This document shows, in pieces, positions 7,664 to 14,025 of a stretch of DNA of 15,747 nt. Each line of letters opens with the position of its first letter. The first letter of the stretch is position 1. The translations under genes were made by a program, and so were the position numbers. This DNA comes from LMEP-6097 sp049314535 (GTDB taxonomy: Bacteria; Cyanobacteriota; Vampirovibrionia; LMEP-6097), in contig JBMOEX010000051.1 of the NCBI GenBank assembly GCA_049314535.1, positions 1 through 15,747 of the forward strand, written 5' to 3'. The notes under the pieces were generated by a model. It was not told the DNA's origin, made no database searches, and saw only the letters and a list, made by a program, of their open reading frames with translations.

Positions 7664-8341
7664 ATGTCTAGAAGAAGATATATATCTGTTAAGAATTCGG
7701 GCGGCAGAAGTCCAGCTAAGACGATTCAGTATGTTACACAAAGCATAGTCTCTTTGCTGTTATTACTAGTTTTAGTATTAGGCTTTCTATATTTTCTCTC
7801 TAAGAATGCTTTTGCTGCTACGCCAGCACTGCCTAATAAAAATTTAGAGATTATTCTAAATAAGCATTTCCCTGATTCATTCTCTGTGACTAAAGTTCAG
7901 GATATTTTCCCTGTAGAATTAAATCCCTCCGAGAAAAAATTACCGAGGGCGCAGCAGTTAGAGCTGAGAAGTTATTATGCTTATGCTAGAAATGAGCTTG
8001 CGAAAATTTCTGGTGGTCAGTTTTTGCCTGCTGTATTTCAAGACTTTGATTTAGATGGTAAGAAGGATTACGCTGCTTTAGTCACTAATAAATCTACAGG
8101 TTCAGTCTCTTTAATGATAGTAAATGAGGCTAAGGTACTTTATCAGACTGAATTTCCTCACCATTACACTGAGCTTATGAGTCATGGTGCTTATCCACTT
8201 AGCGTTATAGTCGGCAAGGAAATGAAAAAAGTTAACTCTCCATGCTTAAGACTGATTTCCATCGCTGGTCCACATGAATTTCTATTTTTTGATAGAGCAA
8301 AGCATGATTGGGTTAGAATGAAAGCTAATGACGGGCACTAA
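7664..8341 (+). CDS. membrane-anchored exported protein with DxDxDGxxD loop
   Basis: 225 residues, no named family. A basic N-terminus (MSRRRY) is followed by a hydrophobic helix at about 28-46 and AFA at 49-51 before ATPALP, so it is either an inner-membrane anchor or a signal peptide with a possible cleavage after AFA. The rest is outside the cytoplasm. Residues 127-135 (DFDLDGKKD) form a DxDxDGxxD calcium-binding loop as in FG-GAP/VCBS and dockerin-like repeats; only one copy is present. It starts 47 bp after accDA and its last 14 nt overlap the SDR gene, so it is within one transcription unit. The nearest strong purine-rich site (AGGAG, 7621-7625) is too far upstream for this ATG, and the in-frame codons between lack a standard start, so the start is only moderately sure. 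Confidence 0.7.
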   Translation: MSRRRYISVKNSGGRSPAKTIQYVTQSIVSLLLLLVLVLGFLYFLSKNAFAATPALPNKNLEIILNKHFPDSFSVTKVQDIFPVELNPSEKKLPRAQQLELRSYYAYARNELAKISGGQFLPAVFQDFDLDGKKDYAALVTNKSTGSVSLMIVNEAKVLYQTEFPHHYTELMSHGAYPLSVIVGKEMKKVNSPCLRLISIAGPHEFLFFDRAKHDWVRMKANDGH

Positions 8342-8978
8342 GGTAGCTATAGTAAGTGGAAATAACGTTGGCTTAGGTAGATTGATCACGGAGAGACTCC
8401 CTGAGATTGATTATCAGAAGCCTGAGATTATTAGAAGTAAAGATTATGATCTGAAAAATCCCGACTCGGCGACAAGACTAGTCAAGGAGACGGTTGAACG
8501 CTTTGGTGGTATCGATTTGCTGGTTAATAATGTCGGTAATTATATTAATAAACCGATAAGCGAGTTTAGCTTTGGAGAGTGGGATGAGATGATCGCAAGT
8601 AATTTAAATTCAGCGTTCTACCTTTCACAGGCAGCTCTGCCCTATCTTCGTGAATCGAAGGGGCGTATTTTAAATATTGGCTTTGCGAGTATGGAGAGAT
8701 TAGATCCGGGGGTGAATGTCACTGCCTATCAAGCTGCTAAAACGGGGCTTCTAGTTATGACACGTGGAATGGCTAAGGAAGAAGCGAATAATGGTGTTTT
8801 AATTAATATGCTGTCACCGGGCTATATGGAAAATACAGTCATGGACCCAGTTATGCCTAAAATGCCGTTAAATAGATTTGCGACTTTAGATGAAGCTGTC
8901 TCAGCAGCTTTCTTCTTGATTCAGAGTAATTATATTACTGGGCAGAATCTTGAACTTGCTGGTGGCTGGGGGCTTTAA
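8328..8978 (+). CDS. short-chain dehydrogenase/reductase (FabG-like)
   Basis: 216 residues of a classical SDR, an NAD(P)-dependent oxidoreductase with a Rossmann fold. Visible motifs: nucleotide-binding VSGNNVGLG (9-17, standing for TGxxxGIG), NNVG (67-70), the structural asparagine N92, and the catalytic triad S121, Y134 and K138 (YQAAK), with the usual 13-residue serine-tyrosine spacing. The C-terminal INMLSPGYMENT and YITGQNLELAGGWGL match the PG loop and the VDGG end of the family. At 216 residues it is shorter than the typical 240-250, mainly between the first and second strands. It overlaps the preceding gene by 14 nt, implying translational coupling. Its place after accDA suggests a beta-ketoacyl-ACP reductase (FabG) role, but substrate cannot be read from SDR motifs, and the FabG symbol is not assigned. 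Confidence 0.88.
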   Translation: MTGTKVAIVSGNNVGLGRLITERLPEIDYQKPEIIRSKDYDLKNPDSATRLVKETVERFGGIDLLVNNVGNYINKPISEFSFGEWDEMIASNLNSAFYLSQAALPYLRESKGRILNIGFASMERLDPGVNVTAYQAAKTGLLVMTRGMAKEEANNGVLINMLSPGYMENTVMDPVMPKMPLNRFATLDEAVSAAFFLIQSNYITGQNLELAGGWGL

Positions 8979-9044
8979 AGAAATTTTCAGAATTGTATCA
9001 CACGAAGTTTGCTGAAAACATATATATAATATCTTCAATAAGGG

Positions 9045-9050
9045 TATAAT
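9045..9050 (+). promoter_or_regulatory. -10 box abutting the ATPase start
   Basis: A perfect TATAAT lies 8 nt before the ATG at 9059. Transcription would begin about 2 nt before the start codon. There is no Shine-Dalgarno in the gap; the AGGG at 9041-9044 is too far upstream and lies before the -10. No clear -35 is visible. Confidence 0.5.
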
Positions 9051-9058
9051 TTATATAT

Positions 9059-10657
9059 ATGTTTCGCCGACTTGATGAAGGTCTAAAAAAATGGAAAAAG
9101 GATAAGCATCCCAAGCCACTGATGCTCAGAGGAGCTAGGCAGGTTGGTAAATCGTTTCTAGTTGAGAAGTTTGCAAAAGAGAATTTTCAAAATTTAATTA
9201 AAATAAATTTTGAAAAGGAGAGAAATTTTAGCCATCATTTTGATGGGGATTTAGATTTGAAGCGGATTCTTGAAACTATAGCCATTATTAAAAAACAAAA
9301 ACTAAATATTGGTACAACTTTAATTTTCTTTGATGAAATACAAGAATGCCCAAGAGCTATAGTAGCTCTTCGCTACATTTATGAAGATATTCCTGGCTTG
9401 CACTGTATTGCGGCAGGCTCATTATTAGAGTTTGCTCTGGAAAAAGAGTCTATTAGTATGCCTGTCGGGAGAATTAAATATATTTATATGTATCCGATGT
9501 CATTTGTTGAGTATTTAATGGCAAAGAATGAAGATAGGCTCTTAAAGCTAATCAGGGAGATGAGTCTGAAAAAACCTATTGATGACTCTCTGCATCAGCA
9601 CTTGCTTAAAGAATTTAAAATCTATATGTTTATTGGTGGCATGCCAGAAGCTGTAAATAATTATATTCAAGAAGATAGTTTGAAAAATATTCTTGATATA
9701 CAGTCGTCAATTATTGAGACCTATAGAGATGATTTTTTGAAATACAGCTCTAGAGCGAGGTCGATGCATGTAGAGAAGATTTTTAATTTAGCACCGCAGT
9801 TTATAGGACAGAAATTTAAATACAGCCAAATAGATGCAAATCTTCAATCTCGCGAGCTAAAAGCCGCTTTAGATTTGCTTTGTAAGGCTAGAGTCTATAG
9901 AAAAGTCTTAAAAACTAGTGGTGAAGCGTTACCTTTTGCTTTTCATGCAAGTGAAAAACATTTTAAACTACTATTTATGGATGTAGGTTTGATGCATAAT
10001 ATGCTTAATCTAAGTTCTGAACTTTTGACTAATGAGTCTTTTTATAATCTTGCTAAAGGAGCTTTGGTGGAGCAGGTAGTAGGTCAAGAATTACTCGCTT
10101 ATCACCCATATAATCAGGCAGCTGAATTATATTTTTGGAATCGAGATGGGCGTAATATTTCAGCTGAATTAGATTATCTCTATGCTGCAAACGACACGGA
10201 CGACGAAAACGCAGAAATTATAGTTCAGCAGCGCTCCTCTAATGGCACTGCTGCCGAACGTGGAAGTTCAAGGCTGAGGAGGACGAATAACCGCAGTGTG
10301 CGGGTAATTTCCAGCGATGCCGAGCATGTGAGACAAGTCTCATATGTGAGCAAGCGGAAATACAAGCTTGATTTATCAAGCTTACATGAGGATTATGAGG
10401 ACGACGAAAACGCAGAAATTATAGTTCGGCAGCAGTGCCAGAGGGTATTTGGTTTAGAGGTGAAGTCGGGAGCTAGAGGCAAAATGAAAAGTCTATATAG
10501 CTTTATGAAAGAATATGATTATCATTATGGGCTCGCTCTAAGCTCTGAGAATATTTCTTTTGAGAAAGGCATTTTGAAAGTCCCTATTTATGCAGTTTCT
10601 GAATTGGATAGACTTTTAAAATTATTAGATAAACCGTTACACGACGTAAAAGTTTAA
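9059..10657 (+). CDS. AAA_14/DUF4143 ATPase carrying an in-frame insertion
   Basis: 532 residues. The N-terminal P-loop ATPase has Walker A GARQVGKS (25-32), Walker B LIFFDEIQ (88-95) and the sensor-like GSLLEFAL near 120-127. The C-terminal DUF4143 half carries a nuclease-like core: ELDYLY (370-375, D372) and LEVKSG (E467, K469). In the paralogous remnant at 4942 the equivalent D to E distance is 13 residues; here it is 95, because about 82 codons of repeat-derived sequence lie between (around 380-461). Family members usually have 380-450 residues, which agrees with the excess. The family's role is poorly known; it is widespread, often in multiple decaying copies, and sometimes proposed to be linked to mobile or defence islands. 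Activity with the insertion is uncertain. The stop shares a TTAA with the stop of the convergent pfkA gene. Confidence 0.88.
   Translation: MFRRLDEGLKKWKKDKHPKPLMLRGARQVGKSFLVEKFAKENFQNLIKINFEKERNFSHHFDGDLDLKRILETIAIIKKQKLNIGTTLIFFDEIQECPRAIVALRYIYEDIPGLHCIAAGSLLEFALEKESISMPVGRIKYIYMYPMSFVEYLMAKNEDRLLKLIREMSLKKPIDDSLHQHLLKEFKIYMFIGGMPEAVNNYIQEDSLKNILDIQSSIIETYRDDFLKYSSRARSMHVEKIFNLAPQFIGQKFKYSQIDANLQSRELKAALDLLCKARVYRKVLKTSGEALPFAFHASEKHFKLLFMDVGLMHNMLNLSSELLTNESFYNLAKGALVEQVVGQELLAYHPYNQAAELYFWNRDGRNISAELDYLYAANDTDDENAEIIVQQRSSNGTAAERGSSRLRRTNNRSVRVISSDAEHVRQVSYVSKRKYKLDLSSLHEDYEDDENAEIIVRQQCQRVFGLEVKSGARGKMKSLYSFMKEYDYHYGLALSSENISFEKGILKVPIYAVSELDRLLKLLDKPLHDVKV
10198..10444 (+). mobile_element. 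in-frame palindromic repeat insertion in ATPase gene
   Basis: About 246 bp within the ATPase gene that lack counterpart in the family. A 35-bp direct repeat occurs at 10198-10232 and 10399-10433 with one mismatch; copies are 201 bp apart (67 codons), so the frame is kept. A perfect 16-bp inverted repeat, GGCACTGCTGCCGAAC at 10244-10259, matches 10424-10439, with an outer CCTCT/AGAGG pair (10236-10240, 10440-10444). Inside are three hairpins: 10291-10303 (CCGCA-GTG-TGCGG), 10325-10346 (10-bp arms, one mismatch), and 10364-10383 (AAGCTTGAT-TT-ATCAAGCTT, perfect). The stretch is visibly richer in G and C than the flanks. It encodes a charged, low-complexity peptide. This behaves like the protein-embedded palindromic elements of Rickettsia, though I see no sequence kinship with them. 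Confidence 0.75.
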
Positions 10658-11577
10658 ATCTCGCTTAATATAATTTCATCTGCCTTAGAGGCAGTAGCTT
10701 TAAGCGTCTCTCCACTAAGAAGAGCATCTACTGCTTTAATCGCAAAGCGATGAGCGAGTATTCTATCTTTAGCAGTAGGCGAGCCTCCACGCTGAATATG
10801 ACCAAGTACGCAGGCTCTAAACTCGCTATTGGACTTCATTTCTCTGTGGTGCTGTTCTAGTAATTGGGCGATTTTTTCAGCCCCGCCTAATTCATTTCCT
10901 TCTGCGACTACGACTATGTCATGACCACGTTTTCTAAGTGTGCAGACTATTGATTCTATATCTGTCTTCTCTTCAGGGACGGCGATAAAGGTAGCTCCAG
11001 AAGCTAGCCCCACTGCTTGAGCGATATCGCCGCAGTGCCTGCCCATAACTTCTACAATAAAATGCCTACTGTGAGAGTCTCCAGTGTCTCTAAGTTTATC
11101 TATGGCTTCTACAGCAGTGTTTACCGCGGTATCAAAGCCGATAGTTAAATCAGTACCAGATACGTCATTATCAATAGTACCTGGTGAGCCGATTACCAAG
11201 CCTTGCCATTCACCAGTTTCTTTATTCGCAAATTCTTTTAAACCAGCATAGCTGCCATCGCCGCCGCAGCAGATAAGAGCATCTATGTTCTTATCGTTAA
11301 GGTTTTTGGCTGCTTTGAGTCTGCCTTCAGGAGTCATAAACTCTTGTGAGCGAGAGGTTTTTAAGATAGTACCACCAAGGTGAATTGTGTTGCAGACTGA
11401 ATCATAGTTCATCTCAATCAATCTATTCTCTATGAGACCTTGATAGCCTTCTAAAATACCAAAGACTTCTAATCCCTTCTCTATAGCGTATCTGGTGGCT
11501 GAGCGTATAAAAGCATTCATGCCTGGTGCGTCACCGCCGCTGGTCATGATGGCTATTTTCTTTATGGTTTTTGTCAT
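10654..11577 (-). CDS. pfkA: ATP-dependent 6-phosphofructokinase
   Basis: 307 residues, cytoplasmic, phosphorylating fructose-6-phosphate to fructose-1,6-bisphosphate, the committed step of glycolysis. Motifs: ATP-binding TSGGDAPGMN (12-21), GGDGS (105-109; the glycine in place of the second aspartate of GGDD enzymes indicates ATP rather than pyrophosphate as donor), catalytic PGTIDND (132-138, D136), MGRHCGDIA (178-186) and the sugar-phosphate-binding HIQRGGSPTAKDR near residue 258. Length is slightly below the usual 320. Its ATG overlaps the dapB stop by one base (TAATG), so translation is probably coupled to dapB. It ends the dapF operon and is convergent with the ATPase gene with overlapping stops and no terminator. 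Confidence 0.95.
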   Translation of the reverse strand: MTKTIKKIAIMTSGGDAPGMNAFIRSATRYAIEKGLEVFGILEGYQGLIENRLIEMNYDSVCNTIHLGGTILKTSRSQEFMTPEGRLKAAKNLNDKNIDALICCGGDGSYAGLKEFANKETGEWQGLVIGSPGTIDNDVSGTDLTIGFDTAVNTAVEAIDKLRDTGDSHSRHFIVEVMGRHCGDIAQAVGLASGATFIAVPEEKTDIESIVCTLRKRGHDIVVVAEGNELGGAEKIAQLLEQHHREMKSNSEFRACVLGHIQRGGSPTAKDRILAHRFAIKAVDALLSGETLKATASKADEIILSEI

Positions 11578-12317
11578 TAAATTATATTCTCTAAGCCATA
11601 AATTAATTGATTAATTTCTACAACCTTTCTCGCTGAAAGGGTTATACCTGGCATGAAGCAAGATCTATCTATGGAATTATGCTCGATAGTTAAAGTCTCA
11701 CCAGTAGAGCCAAATATGACTTGTTGCTTTGCGACTAAACCTGGGAGCCTTACACTGTGAATAGGAATATCCTTATTGATAGATTTTCCCATCATGTGTG
11801 CAGTCTTAATGGCTGTTCCAGAAGGCAGATCCACTTTTTTATCGTGGTGTAATTCGATTATTTCGGCTTTTTTATAATATTTACTGGCTTCTACCGCGAA
11901 TCTCATCATGAGAATGGCTCCTAGAGCGAAGTTTGGTGCAACTATCGCACCTATTTGATTTTTTTTAGCAAGTAAACTTAGTTCTTTAAGATCTTCTTCA
12001 CTAAGGCCAGTAGCGCCAATAACTGGTCTCACACCATTTCTGAGAGCTAATAAAGAATTTTCAAAAACGCTATCTGGTGTAGTAAGCTCTACGAGTACAT
12101 CTGCCTTAGCAGCTTGAACTAAGCCAGTTAAGTCATCGGTTATGTGGACACCCATCTCTTCATAATTTTTCAGTAACTTAGGGTCTATATTTGAAGTGTC
12201 GCGTACTGTCCCTGCGACCAGTTCGAACTCATCTTTATGCTCAATGAAGGTGCGGATCGCTTCTGAACCCATTCTCCCAAGTGCTCCAGATACTATGACT
12301 TTGATTCTATTACTCAT
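11577..12317 (-). CDS. dapB: 4-hydroxy-tetrahydrodipicolinate reductase
   Basis: 246 residues. It reduces 4-hydroxy-tetrahydrodipicolinate with NAD(P)H in the lysine/diaminopimelate pathway, supplying meso-diaminopimelate for peptidoglycan. Rossmann dinucleotide motif GALGRMG (11-17), GATGLSE (101-107), APNFALG (127-133) and the catalytic signature ELHHDKKVDLPSGTA (155-169) with H157 and K161 are all present. Length is normal to slightly short. Its ATG overlaps the stop of the FtsQ-like gene by 4 nt (ATGA), and its own stop overlaps the pfkA start by 1 nt, so it is embedded in a translationally coupled operon with dapF, another enzyme of the same pathway. Confidence 0.95.
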   Translation of the reverse strand: MSNRIKVIVSGALGRMGSEAIRTFIEHKDEFELVAGTVRDTSNIDPKLLKNYEEMGVHITDDLTGLVQAAKADVLVELTTPDSVFENSLLALRNGVRPVIGATGLSEEDLKELSLLAKKNQIGAIVAPNFALGAILMMRFAVEASKYYKKAEIIELHHDKKVDLPSGTAIKTAHMMGKSINKDIPIHSVRLPGLVAKQQVIFGSTGETLTIEHNSIDRSCFMPGITLSARKVVEINQLIYGLENII

Positions 12318-13108
12318 TCGTTTTTACCTAAAATAATTTCTTTAGTGCTTAAAGAAAGATCTATATATTTTAAATCAATTTTATCTTTAGTTAATAGCTC
12401 TTCTATTTTTATTAAAGCCATATCCAGCCTTTTAACTCTAGCAAGAGAGCGGTTACTTAATTTACCAATTTTATATTCGAAATGGTTTCCAGTAAGTCTA
12501 AGATTCTCACTAGGCCCGCAGTATATAGTATGGATCTTTTCATGAAAGCCTATAGAGGAGATAGCATTTTCTATATGCTGGATAATCGCATTTAAATTAT
12601 GTAAATTCTCTTTAGTGTAGAAGCTTGACTTAGCGTATATCTTAGGAATAGTATCAGGGGACTGCTCCCCAACTCCAATTTCTGTGTTTTTGTTTTTGAA
12701 GATTTTTTCAAGATAAGAGAACTTTTCTGGAGATATTTTATAACTAGTGCCTTTGGTATCGAAAATGATTCTCTCTTTCCCTAGATCTAAAACCGCTAAT
12801 ATCGGTATTTCCTTAATCAGAATGCGAATCTTGGTAAATGGCAGTAATATACCTTGGACTTTTACGTCTTGTACCAGAGGATTTTTTTTGAGTTCCTCTT
12901 TAATCCAACTGCGCTTTAAGCTCAGCAGAGACTGGTTTTTATACTCATCATTATTTAAGGCTTGCCTGATATCACTCAAAGGAATTTTCTTTAAACCTAT
13001 TATTTCAGTATGTTTCAGGGGATCACTGATAGGTTTAGTAAATAGATAAAAAATAAATAGGGCTATGAGCAGCAGAGCTGCTGACACGATCGTTTTATCT
13101 CTCTTCAT
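12314..13108 (-). CDS. FtsQ/DivIB-like POTRA cell-division protein
   Basis: 264 residues with a short cytoplasmic N-terminus, one transmembrane helix at about 7-24, then a POTRA-like domain (about 33-110): HTEIIGLKKIPLSDIRQALN, then SLLSLKRSWIKEELKKNP, VQDVKVQGILLPFTKIRILI and KEIPILAVLDLG. The distal beta domain ends in DLKYIDLSLSTKEIIL, matching the IDLR...V end of FtsQ. FtsQ bridges early and late divisome proteins at the septum. Sequence divergence is high, so the symbol is left blank, but topology, order of elements and its position between dapF and dapB in a wall-related operon all support the call. It overlaps dapF by 14 nt upstream and dapB by 4 nt downstream. Confidence 0.8.
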   Translation of the reverse strand: MKRDKTIVSAALLLIALFIFYLFTKPISDPLKHTEIIGLKKIPLSDIRQALNNDEYKNQSLLSLKRSWIKEELKKNPLVQDVKVQGILLPFTKIRILIKEIPILAVLDLGKERIIFDTKGTSYKISPEKFSYLEKIFKNKNTEIGVGEQSPDTIPKIYAKSSFYTKENLHNLNAIIQHIENAISSIGFHEKIHTIYCGPSENLRLTGNHFEYKIGKLSNRSLARVKRLDMALIKIEELLTKDKIDLKYIDLSLSTKEIILGKNE

Positions 13109-13982
13109 TGTAATATCCGATGAAACTTAATTTAGCAGGGCCTGTCATGAAAATAGAATTAGTAACTGAATCCCAGCGAATAAAGAGACTACCACCTGGT
13201 AACCTGATTTCTATATCTGAGTCTTTCAGAGCCAGACCCTTTTCTATAGCTGCTATCGCAGTTGCACAGGCTCCCGTGCCACAGGCTTGAGTAAAGCCAC
13301 AGCCACGCTCCCAGACTATAAGCTCAAAGACATTTTCTGAAACTTTTCTTGCAAATTCAACATTAGTCTTATTCGGGAAATTAGAGTGAAATTCTATAGT
13401 AGGCCCGTTTAAAGAAAAGTTTTGAAGTTTACCAGTGTCTACTTCATAAAACCCAATCGCGTGAGGGTTTCCCATTGAGACGAAATCATAATTAAAAGTA
13501 AAATCACCTTCTGAACTAGCATCGCTGACTTGAAGGCTAAGATTTCTATTAATTTCTCTCGGTGCGCCCATGTCTACCTTTACCATGTCATCATCTAGCA
13601 GGCTAACACCTATATCACCAGCAAGTGTCTCGATTTTAAACTCGGTTTCTTCAGCACTTAAGCCATGCTCATAAATATATTTAGCTGCGCAGCGAATACC
13701 ATTGCCGCACATTTCGCCGATAGATCCATCGGAGTTATAGTATCTCCACGATTTAATAGCGTTTTCAGAGTTTTTAACATTATCTATAACGATCATGCCA
13801 TCAGCACCTATGCCGAGATGCCTGTCACAGATTTTCTTGCAGAGCTCCTGCTCAAATGATTTATCCTGAAAATCTAAGTGTGAGTTGTTAATAATGACGA
13901 AGTCATTACCAAGCCCGTGCATTTTTTCAAAGGGTAAAAGAAAACTAGTTTTGGTTCTAAATTTTTCTTCAGCGATACTCAT
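13095..13982 (-). CDS. dapF: diaminopimelate epimerase
   Basis: 295 residues, converting LL- to meso-diaminopimelate through two cysteines acting as acid and base. KMHGLGNDFVIIN (20-32), MCGNGIRCAAKY with catalytic C92, GNPHAIGF (171-178), and the second active site GCGFTQACGTGACATA with C234 are all intact. The first 19 residues before KMHGLGNDF are longer than in most homologues, which usually start about 3 residues before this motif; the upstream extended -10 at 13992-14000 favours the ATG at 13982 as a near-leaderless start. It leads the dapF - ftsQ-like - dapB - pfkA operon and is divergent from the helicase gene across 43 bp. Confidence 0.95.
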   Translation of the reverse strand: MSIAEEKFRTKTSFLLPFEKMHGLGNDFVIINNSHLDFQDKSFEQELCKKICDRHLGIGADGMIVIDNVKNSENAIKSWRYYNSDGSIGEMCGNGIRCAAKYIYEHGLSAEETEFKIETLAGDIGVSLLDDDMVKVDMGAPREINRNLSLQVSDASSEGDFTFNYDFVSMGNPHAIGFYEVDTGKLQNFSLNGPTIEFHSNFPNKTNVEFARKVSENVFELIVWERGCGFTQACGTGACATAIAAIEKGLALKDSDIEIRLPGGSLFIRWDSVTNSIFMTGPAKLSFIGYYNEER

Positions 13983-13991
13983 ATAAAATGA

Positions 13992-14000
13992 ATTTTAGCA
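13992..14000 (-). promoter_or_regulatory. extended -10 promoter for dapF operon
   Basis: The minus strand reads TGCTAAAAT, an extended -10 (TGC plus TAAAAT, 5 of 6 to consensus), ending 9 nt before the dapF ATG. The same TGCTAAxAT form precedes the peroxiredoxin gene. No Shine-Dalgarno lies in between, so the transcript would have about 3 leader bases. Confidence 0.5.
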
Positions 14001-14013
14001 ATAAAAATAGAAC

Positions 14014-14019
14014 TATAAT
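14014..14019 (+). promoter_or_regulatory. -10 box abutting the helicase start
   Basis: A perfect TATAAT lies 6 nt before the ATG at 14026, so transcription would start at the start codon. An ATG at 14021 is out of frame. No Shine-Dalgarno is present. It lies back to back with the dapF promoter within 43 bp. Confidence 0.5.
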
Positions 14020-14025
14020 CATGAA

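Noticed and set aside
7651..7671. Six-codon ORF before the 7664 gene as a leader peptide
   Set aside because: It overlaps the next start in another frame, has only a poor AGGG site nearby and no attenuator-like structure.
8984..9018. Inverted repeat TTTTCAG/CTGAAAA after the SDR gene
   Set aside because: Seven-base arms around a 21-nt loop and no T run; too weak for a terminator call.
12345..13049. Two plus-strand open frames (12345-12545, 12747-13049)
   Set aside because: Both are antisense to the FtsQ-like gene, which has coherent topology and operon overlaps.
13665..13859. 64-codon plus-strand open frame
   Set aside because: Antisense to dapF around its catalytic Cys region; no support.
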